A stretch of DNA of 64,000 nucleotides from Streptomyces sp. ML-6 (GTDB taxonomy: Bacteria; Actinomycetota; Actinomycetes; Streptomycetales; Streptomycetaceae), in assembly GCF_030116705.1 (NCBI RefSeq), contig NZ_JAOTIK010000001.1:6724501-6788500 (forward strand), given 5' to 3'. Below, piece after piece: positions 58,494-64,000 of this stretch. The position numbers were made by a program, and so were the translations under genes. Below the pieces are notes generated by a model. It was not told where the DNA came from, ran no database searches, and was given only the letters and a program-made list of their open reading frames with translations. Positions within the stretch are counted from its first letter, which is position 1. Each line of letters begins with the position of its first letter.

Positions 58494-60280
58494 CGCGCCC
58501 GCCCGACCGGATCAGCTTCCGGTTCTCGGCCCGGGCACGCCACGCGGCCTGCCTGGTGAGCACCGCGGAGGGCGGGTTCGTCCCGGCCCGCTGGGACCTG
58601 GGCGGCACGTCGCCGCGGTACCGGGAGGGCACCTCCACCGAGTCCACGGCGACCCAGGTCCTGCCGACCGACGACGGCGAACTGCTGCTGCTGCGCAGCG
58701 CGGTGGGCAGCGGACGCCACCGGCTCGCCCTGACCGGCCCCGACGGCGGGGCCGGCCCGGCCACGACGATCGCCGCCCGGGGACTGCGGCTGGTCCCGGG
58801 CGGCCCGCCGGACACCCTCGCCCTCGCCGTGGAGACCGACGCGGGAGGCCGCACCCGGGTGTGGCAGGTCAGGAACGAACCCCTGCGCCTGGCCCATCCG
58901 GTGATGCTGCCCGGCCGCATCACCGGCCTCCTGCCGCTGGACGAGGAGGGCATCCGGTACGTCACCGACCTCGGCCGGGCAGGCGGATGCCGCCCGGTCG
59001 TCCTGAACCTCCGGGAGGCGACCTGGGGAGGGTTCCTGCTGCCCGAGGGCGGGCACATCCACCGGGTCCTGCTGTCGGCCCCGCGCTCGGGGCTGCTGCT
59101 GACCGCGAGCGACCCCGGGGACGGGCGGCTGCGGATCGGCCGCACCACCGTCGACGGCCGCACCGCCCTGAACTTCCCCGAACGGCTCAACTCGCTCGAC
59201 GGCTCGGTGTTCCCGCTCGCCGCCGACCCGGCGGGCGAACGCGTGGCCCTGCGGGTCACCAAGGGGGCCGCGGCACGCCTGTTCCGCTACGACGTCGCCG
59301 ACGACCGGCCGTCCCCCACCCGGCTGCCCGCCGGAGCCGTCCACCCGGCCGCCGGATGGAACGAGCACGGCCTGCACGTCGTGTACGCCAACCCCGCCCG
59401 CCCCGCAGACCTCGTGACCGTCCCGGACGACCCCGCACGGCAGGGAACACTGCCCCCGCCCGCCCCCGCCGCCCGCACCGAATGGTTCGACACGCCCGAC
59501 GGCGGGTTCGAGGCCGTCTGCCTCGGCGACTGGCGCACCGCGGACACCGTGACCGTCGCCCTGCACGGCGGACCGGAGGACGCCTGGACCCTGGGCTTCC
59601 ACCCGGTGCTGCACCGGCTTTCCGAGGCCGGGACCGCCGTGGTGGCACCCAACCAGCGCGGCAGCACGGGCTACGGCCGGGCGCACACCTCGGCCGTGCA
59701 CGGCGCCTGGGGGGTCCCCGACCTCGCGGACATCCGCGCACTGGTGAGGACGCTGACGGAGCACCGGCCGCCCGGCGCGCAGCCCCCCGCCCTCCTGGGC
59801 GTCAGCTACGGCGGCTTCCTCGCCCTGCTGGCCGTGTGCGCCGACCCCCACGCCTGGTCCCGGTGCGCGGCGGCCGCGCCCTTCCTGTCCGCCCGGGGAC
59901 TGTACGAACGGGCGACACCGGCCGTGCGCGCCCTGATCGAGCGGCACGGCCTGGGCACACCGCCGGACGACGAACTCGGGCCCCGCGACGTCGAGTTGCT
60001 CGCCCACCGCATCAGGGTGCCGCTGCTCGTCGTCCACGGCACCGACGACCCCCTCGTACCGGTGGAGGAGACCCGGCGGCTGCGGAAACGGCTCATCGAG
60101 GCGGGGCGCGTGGAGCACACCCACTTCGCCTGCCTCGAAGGCGCGGGCGTCGGCCACGACCTCCTCCAGGAGCGTGCCGGAGCCGCACTCACCGACCGGC
60201 TGGTGACGTTCCTGACCCCCGGACCCGCGGCCACCGCGCGGCCCGCCCCCGATCTCACGGCCGCCCACGCGACCGTGTGA
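58490..60280 (+). CDS. S9-family peptidase of the lanthipeptide cluster (candidate leader peptidase)
   Basis: 596 residues. An N-terminal seven-bladed-propeller-like half (LPTDDGELLLLRSAVGSGRH, VFPLAADPAGERVALRVTKG) leads to an alpha/beta hydrolase from about residue 340: oxyanion VALHGGPEDAW, PNQRGSTGYGRAH, nucleophile Ser439 in LGVSYGGFLALL, aspartate in VVHGTDDPLVPVEE and histidine in GAGVGHDLLQE. No signal peptide, so it is cytoplasmic. Coupled to lanL by a 4-base overlap and followed by the precursor genes. Prolyl oligopeptidases trim some class III leaders, but neither precursor here contains proline, so specificity must differ. Confidence 0.88.
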   Translation: MTRPPDRISFRFSARARHAACLVSTAEGGFVPARWDLGGTSPRYREGTSTESTATQVLPTDDGELLLLRSAVGSGRHRLALTGPDGGAGPATTIAARGLRLVPGGPPDTLALAVETDAGGRTRVWQVRNEPLRLAHPVMLPGRITGLLPLDEEGIRYVTDLGRAGGCRPVVLNLREATWGGFLLPEGGHIHRVLLSAPRSGLLLTASDPGDGRLRIGRTTVDGRTALNFPERLNSLDGSVFPLAADPAGERVALRVTKGAAARLFRYDVADDRPSPTRLPAGAVHPAAGWNEHGLHVVYANPARPADLVTVPDDPARQGTLPPPAPAARTEWFDTPDGGFEAVCLGDWRTADTVTVALHGGPEDAWTLGFHPVLHRLSEAGTAVVAPNQRGSTGYGRAHTSAVHGAWGVPDLADIRALVRTLTEHRPPGAQPPALLGVSYGGFLALLAVCADPHAWSRCAAAAPFLSARGLYERATPAVRALIERHGLGTPPDDELGPRDVELLAHRIRVPLLVVHGTDDPLVPVEETRRLRKRLIEAGRVEHTHFACLEGAGVGHDLLQERAGAALTDRLVTFLTPGPAATARPAPDLTAAHATV

Positions 60281-60300
60281 CACCGCCGGCCCCGGCGGTG
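60281..60300 (+). terminator. Hairpin between the peptidase and precursor genes
   Basis: CACCGCCGG-CC-CCGGCGGTG begins at the base after the peptidase stop codon. It could partly terminate or process the long mRNA ahead of the precursors; it has no T-run. Confidence 0.5.
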
Positions 60301-60334
60301 TACCGCAACCACCCGTGACAGGAGGTGAAACACC

Positions 60335-60454
60335 ATGACCATCGACGTGGACGAGCTCCAGACGCTGGAGAGCGAGGAGGCGGTTGCCCTGGCCGCCTGC
60401 GGCATCACCTGCACCTGGACCTGTCGCATCACCAGCATCGAGCAGCAGCAGTGA
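60335..60454 (+). CDS. lanA1: Lanthipeptide precursor A1 (39 aa)
   Basis: Starts MTIDVDELQTLESEEAVALA (leader, acidic, no Cys or Pro), followed by the predicted core ACGITCTWTCRITSIEQQQ. The core holds three cysteines at 22, 26 and 30, each followed three residues later by threonine (CGIT, CTWT, CRIT). The leader segment DELQTLE resembles the LQxLE recognition motif of class III leaders. A near-perfect ribosome site (AGGAGGTGA) lies 8 nt before the ATG. The second precursor is 71% or more identical by eye. Exact leader-core boundary is inferred. Confidence 0.9.
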   Translation: MTIDVDELQTLESEEAVALAACGITCTWTCRITSIEQQQ

Positions 60455-60537
60455 CGCACCGGCGGCACCGGTCGGTGACCGCGCCCGGCTGCCGCACCCG
60501 TACGGCAACGACCTCTCATCGACGAAAGGAAAGCACC

Positions 60538-60657
60538 ATGATGACCATCGACGTGGACGAGCTGCAGACCCTCGAGGGCGAGGAGGCCGTCGCCCTGGCC
60601 GGCTGCACCCGCACCTGCACCTGGACCTGCACGATCACCAGCATCGAGCAGCAGTAG
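60538..60657 (+). CDS. lanA2: Lanthipeptide precursor A2 (39 aa)
   Basis: Begins with two consecutive ATG codons; from the second it reads MTIDVDELQTLEGEEAVALA, then core GCTRTCTWTCTITSIEQQ. The leader differs from A1 at one position (Gly for Ser) and the core keeps the triple Cys-x-x-Thr pattern (CTRT, CTWT, CTIT) and the central CTWTC and ITSIEQQ. AAAGGA lies 7 nt before the first ATG. Ends TAG. The variable core residues are Gly-Ile to Thr-Arg and Arg to Thr, so the products are sister peptides, possibly a two-component pair. Confidence 0.9.
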   Translation: MMTIDVDELQTLEGEEAVALAGCTRTCTWTCTITSIEQQ

Positions 60658-60663
60658 TGCACC

Positions 60664-60702
60664 GGTGCCGGGCGTGTCCGCGTCGGCGGCGCGCCCGGCA
60701 CC
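60664..60702 (+). terminator. Attenuator-like hairpin after the precursor genes
   Basis: Arms GGTGCCGGGCG (60664-60674) and CGCCCGGCACC (60692-60702), 11 bp, start 6 nt after the A2 stop and precede the exporter gene. It would let precursors be made in excess over exporters. Confidence 0.6.
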
Positions 60703-60753
60703 CCCGGTACACCCGCGGCCCCACCGGCCGGCGCACCACCCGGAGGAGGAACC

Positions 60754-62553
60754 ATGACGTCCCCGCAGCGGCTCCTGCGGGCAGCCACCGCCCGGTCCCG
60801 GGGATGGTTCGCCCTCGCGGGCGCGGCGGCCGTCATCGGCTCCGCCGGCACGCTCGCCCTGCCCTGGACCCTGGCCACCGCACTCGACTCGGTCATCGGC
60901 GAACGGCCCTCCGCCACCCCCGTGTACGTGTTCGCCCTGGTCCTGGCGGTCGTGGTGGCCGCCGGGGCCCTGCAGACCCTGGCCGGCGGGACGTACGGCG
61001 CCGCGGCGGTGGCCACGCTGCGCCGGGACCTGGCCGTGCGCGCCCTGGACGCCGGGATCCCCGGGGCGGCGCGGTTCCCGGCGGGCGACCTCGCCGGCCG
61101 CCTCTCGGCGGGCTGCTCCCAGGCGGGCCAGGCCGGATACACCGTGGTCACCGCCGCGGCCTCGGTGCTGACGTCGCTGGGCGGCGTGGTCGCGCTGTGG
61201 CTGCTGGACTGGCGGTTGGGCCTCGCCTTCCTGCTGGGCGTGCCCCCGCTGGTGCTGATCGCCCGCGCGTTCATGAACCGCAGCTCGCACCTGTTCCTCT
61301 CCTACCAGGAGACGCAGGGCAGGATCTCCGCGCTGCTGCTCGAAGCGCTGGGCGGTGCCCGGACCATCGGCGCGAGCGGCACGGCGGACGCCGAGATCTC
61401 CCGGATCCTCCGTCCGCTGCCGGAACTCTCCGGGACGGGGCACCGCATCTGGCGCCTGCAGCGCGACACCGGCTGGCAGGTCGGCCTGCTGGTCCCCGCC
61501 GTGGAGGTACTGGTCCTCGGCATCGGCGGCCTCGCCCTGGTGAACGGGGACATCAGCGCGGGGCAACTCGCCGCCGTGGTGGGCTACACCGCGGTCGCGA
61601 TGTCCCTGCTCGACCAGCTCGACGCGCTCTTCTCCCTCGGCGTCTCGCTCGCCGGGGCGCGCCGGGTCGCCGAGGTCACCGACCAGCCGGTGGCCGCCCC
61701 CGGCACCCGGACGGAGACCGGGCCCGCGACCGGCGCGGTGACGTTCTCGGGGGTCGGGGTCCGCTCCGGCGACCGGGTCGTCCTCGACGCCGTGGACCTC
61801 GACGTCCCGGCCGGCACGTCGCTGGCGGTGGTGGGCCGGTCCGGCTCGGGCAAGAGCACCCTGGCCGCGCTGCTCGGCCGGCTGCGTGACCCGGACGAGG
61901 GCACGGTGTGCATTGACGGCCACCCGCTGCGCGAACTCGCCCCGCACACCCTCCGTTCCCTGGTCGGATACGCCTTCGAACGCCCCGCCATGCTCGGCGG
62001 AACGATCCGCGGCATGATCGCCTTCGCCCGCCCCGACGCCTCCGACGACACGGTGGAGGCCGCCGCCGCGGCGGCCCACGCGGACGACTTCGTACGGCGG
62101 CTGCCGCACGGCTACGACACCCCCCTGTCCGACGCCCCGCTCTCGGGCGGCGAGGTCCAACGGCTGGGCCTGGCACGGGCCCTGGTGCACGACCCGGCCG
62201 TGATCGTCCTCGACGACGCCACGTCCAGCCTGGACACCGCCACCGAGGCACGGGTCGACGACGCCCTCACGGCCGCCTGGTCCGGCCGCACCCGCGTCGT
62301 GATCGCGCACCGGGTCTCCACCGCGGCCCGGTCCGACCTGGTGGCCTGGCTGGACGAGGGGCGGATCCGCGCCGTGCGACCGCACCACGAACTGTGGCGA
62401 CTGCCCGAGTACCGGGAGCTGTTCGCCGCCGCGACCCCTCACGCACAGAAGGCGGCGACCCCTCACCCGCAGGAGGCGGCGACCCCCCACGCACAGGCGG
62501 CGGCCCTCCACCCGCAGGAAGCGGCGACCCTCCACCCGCAGGAGAAGGCATGA
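60754..62553 (+). CDS. lanT1: ABC exporter half-transporter 1 (membrane domain plus ATPase)
   Basis: 599 residues: about six membrane helices (residues 15-310) then an ATPase with Walker A VVGRSGSGKSTLAALLG, signature PLSGGEVQRLGLARALV, Walker B VIVLDDATSSLD and H-loop VVIAHRVS. No N-terminal C39 peptidase domain, so it exports but does not cleave the leader. The last 40 residues are a degenerate tandem repeat of AATPHPQE-like units. GGAGGA lies before the ATG. Probably a heterodimer with the next gene, whose start overlaps its stop. Confidence 0.92.
   Translation: MTSPQRLLRAATARSRGWFALAGAAAVIGSAGTLALPWTLATALDSVIGERPSATPVYVFALVLAVVVAAGALQTLAGGTYGAAAVATLRRDLAVRALDAGIPGAARFPAGDLAGRLSAGCSQAGQAGYTVVTAAASVLTSLGGVVALWLLDWRLGLAFLLGVPPLVLIARAFMNRSSHLFLSYQETQGRISALLLEALGGARTIGASGTADAEISRILRPLPELSGTGHRIWRLQRDTGWQVGLLVPAVEVLVLGIGGLALVNGDISAGQLAAVVGYTAVAMSLLDQLDALFSLGVSLAGARRVAEVTDQPVAAPGTRTETGPATGAVTFSGVGVRSGDRVVLDAVDLDVPAGTSLAVVGRSGSGKSTLAALLGRLRDPDEGTVCIDGHPLRELAPHTLRSLVGYAFERPAMLGGTIRGMIAFARPDASDDTVEAAAAAAHADDFVRRLPHGYDTPLSDAPLSGGEVQRLGLARALVHDPAVIVLDDATSSLDTATEARVDDALTAAWSGRTRVVIAHRVSTAARSDLVAWLDEGRIRAVRPHHELWRLPEYRELFAAATPHAQKAATPHPQEAATPHAQAAALHPQEAATLHPQEKA
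62434..62550 (+). repeat. 24-bp degenerate tandem repeat at the 3' end of exporter gene 1
   Basis: About five in-frame units encode ATPHAQK, AATPHPQE, AATPHAQA, AALHPQE and AATLHPQE. The repeat stays in frame and places the ATG of the next gene directly behind it. Confidence 0.8.
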
Positions 62554-64000
62554 GCGAGCCGTCATCGTCGGCCCCCGCCCTGGCACCCCCGCCCGCACCC
62601 CCCGCCCCGGCGGCGCACGGCCCCGCCACCGGACCCGCCGCCGGCCCCGCGCCGGTGGGCCTGCGGATGCTCGGCGGCTTCGTCCGGCGCCACCGCGCCG
62701 CGACTGCGGCGGTGGCGGGATGGTCCGTCATGGAGTCGCTCCCGGCGCTCTTCTCCGGCCTCCTGGTCGCCGCCGCCCTGGACCGGGGCTTCCTCGCGGG
62801 GCGCCCGGCCACGGGCATGTTCTGGCTCGGGCTGCTGGGGGCCGCGATGGTGCTGCGCGCCGTCATGACCCGCGAACTCACCCCGCGACTGGGCCGGCTC
62901 GTCGAGCCCCTGAGGGACGAGCTGGTGACCGAGGTGGTCTCCGGCGCGGTGCGCCGGGCCGTCGGCGGGGCCCGGGGCGACGCCGGGGCGGGGGTGGCAC
63001 AGCTGACGGTCCAGGTCGAGAGCGTGCGCTCGCTGGTCTCCGCCCTGCTGCGCTCGGCCCGGCAGCTGGGCGTCTCCCTGGTGATGGCCCTCATCGGCCT
63101 CGCCGCGCTGTCCGCGCCGGTGGCGGCGGCGACCCTGCCACCGGTTCTCCTCACCCTGGTGCTGTGCGTACCGAGGCTGCGGAGACTCGCCGGACGACAA
63201 CGCGCCCAGCTGCGGGCGGAGGAACGCCTGACCACGACCGCGGGCGAGGCGTTCGGCGGCATCCGGGACGTCGTCGCGTGCGGCGCCCGCGACCGGGTGG
63301 CGTCCGACATCACCGCCCGGATCACCGGCCACGAGGACGCCTGCCGTGCCACCGCGCGCACGATGTCCGGCAACACCCTGCTGGTGGCGGCGGGCAGCCA
63401 GCTGCCGCTGCTCGCCCTGCTCCTCGCCGCCCCCGCCCTGCTGCGCGGGGGCACCCTGTCGGTGGGTGAACTCCTCGGGGCCACCAGCTACCTGATGAGC
63501 GGGGTGACTCCCGCGTTGCGGGCCCTCGTCGCCGTCCTCGGCTCCTGGGGGGTGCAGCTGGACACCGTGCTGCGCCGGCTGGGCGGCGCCATGACACCCC
63601 CCGCCCCCGCGCCCGCGCCGGGCCGCACCCCGCTCTCCGCGGACCTCTCGCTGGAGGGGGTCGGCTACGCGTACGGGCCGTGCGCCGCCCCGGTGATCGA
63701 CGACCTCTCCCTGGACGTCCCCACCGGCTCCCACCTCGTGGTGGTCGGCCCGAGCGGGGTCGGCAAGTCGACCCTGACCACGCTGATGGCGGGGCTGGCG
63801 GTCGTGGACAGCGGCCGGCTGACCCTGGGGGGAGTACCGGTCGAGGAGACCGACCGGGCATGGCTCCGCCGCGAGGTGACGCTGATTCCCCAGGAGGCGT
63901 ACGTGTTCACCGGTACCGTCCGGGACAACCTGCGCTACCTGCGGCCGGAGGCCACCGACGCCGAACTGACGGCCTCGCTGGCGGCGGTCGGCGCCCTCGA
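62550..64000 (+). CDS. lanT2: ABC exporter half-transporter 2 (3' end outside window)
   Basis: The frame is open from the ATG at 62550 to the window end (483 residues so far). A Pro/Ala-rich N-terminus of about 35 residues precedes six membrane helices (SVMESLPALFSGLLVAAALD, VSLVMALIGLAALSAPVAAA, LLVAAGSQLPLLALLLAAPAL) and the start of an ATPase with Walker A VVVGPSGVGKSTLTTLMAG and Q-loop VTLIPQEAYVFTGTVRDNL. The signature and Walker B motifs should lie just beyond 64000. ATGA overlap with exporter 1 supports a heterodimer. Confidence 0.9.
   Translation, partial: MSEPSSSAPALAPPPAPPAPAAHGPATGPAAGPAPVGLRMLGGFVRRHRAATAAVAGWSVMESLPALFSGLLVAAALDRGFLAGRPATGMFWLGLLGAAMVLRAVMTRELTPRLGRLVEPLRDELVTEVVSGAVRRAVGGARGDAGAGVAQLTVQVESVRSLVSALLRSARQLGVSLVMALIGLAALSAPVAAATLPPVLLTLVLCVPRLRRLAGRQRAQLRAEERLTTTAGEAFGGIRDVVACGARDRVASDITARITGHEDACRATARTMSGNTLLVAAGSQLPLLALLLAAPALLRGGTLSVGELLGATSYLMSGVTPALRALVAVLGSWGVQLDTVLRRLGGAMTPPAPAPAPGRTPLSADLSLEGVGYAYGPCAAPVIDDLSLDVPTGSHLVVVGPSGVGKSTLTTLMAGLAVVDSGRLTLGGVPVEETDRAWLRREVTLIPQEAYVFTGTVRDNLRYLRPEATDAELTASLAAVGAL

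Noticed and set aside
53501..64000. Class I or II lanthipeptide, or sactipeptide, cluster
   Set aside because: No LanB, LanM or radical SAM protein is present; the synthetase has the lyase-kinase-cyclase order of LanKC/LanL.

Overview
The window reads as chromosomal DNA of a Streptomyces or close relative. It is very GC-rich throughout, with G/C in almost every third codon position, frequent GTG starts, ATGA/TGATG translational coupling, TAnnnT -10 boxes and long GC-rich hairpin terminators. There is no phage, insertion sequence, CRISPR array or RNA gene that I can support. Gene order around the ethylmalonyl-CoA operon (ccr, ecm, mcl, mch, mcd, then psd and pssA) matches what I remember from Streptomyces coelicolor.

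Layout. 1-1970: the 3' end of a catecholate siderophore operon (2,3-dihydroxybenzoate-AMP ligase, isochorismatase, stand-alone aryl carrier protein) closed by a strong terminator. 2002-3257: tatA coupled to a Spo0M-like gene. 3648-6843: electron transfer flavoprotein genes (etfB, etfA), a TetR regulator and a DUF35 OB-fold protein. 6913-19191: household genes: an IMPase-family phosphatase, a nucleotidyltransferase, an FAD oxidoreductase, an Ada-AlkA fusion with Ogt (alkylation repair), a GDT1-type exporter behind a probable yybP-ykoY manganese riboswitch, a ferredoxin, a sirtuin, a secreted protein, a Nudix hydrolase and a glycerate kinase. 19340-22626: an SRPBCC protein, a MASE1 membrane protein, a PP2C phosphatase and a DUF6221 protein. 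23004-34795: pssA, psd, the ethylmalonyl-CoA operon (mcd, mch, mcl, ecm, ccr), a GNAT, a second TetR and a duplicated 3-hydroxyacyl-CoA dehydrogenase. 35156-43393: a HEAT protein, a GNAT, a secreted TAP-like hydrolase, an SRPBCC protein, an MFS exporter with three extra beta-sandwich repeats, a repeat protein and a GntR/YtrA regulator, the last belonging to the ABC operon that continues to 45341. 45557-52677: a four-gene peptidase operon (M55, M20, S9, S66) and a secreted S15-type peptidase. 52736-53389: a GNAT. 53501-64000: a lanthipeptide cluster, cut by the window end.

Two systems stand out. (1) The lanthipeptide cluster: a divergent two-component system, a LanL-type synthetase (lyase, kinase, zinc LanC), an S9-family peptidase, two 39-residue precursors and two ABC exporters. 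Both precursor cores are built from three tandem Cys-x-x-Thr units (CGIT-CTWT-CRIT and CTRT-CTWT-CTIT). Most of the cysteines lie before, not after, the threonines they could pair with, which implies an unusual ring topology.

(2) A regulon visible from DNA alone: the promoters of etfB, the DUF35 gene and ccr share one architecture, a 13-bp operator, then the -35 box, 3-4 nt, a second operator, 1 nt, then the -10 box. The two TetR genes near these promoters are paralogues, and each has a TACGTT -10 box exactly 6 nt before its ATG, a leaderless layout. The link makes metabolic sense, because methylsuccinyl-CoA dehydrogenase of the ethylmalonyl-CoA pathway passes electrons to ETF.
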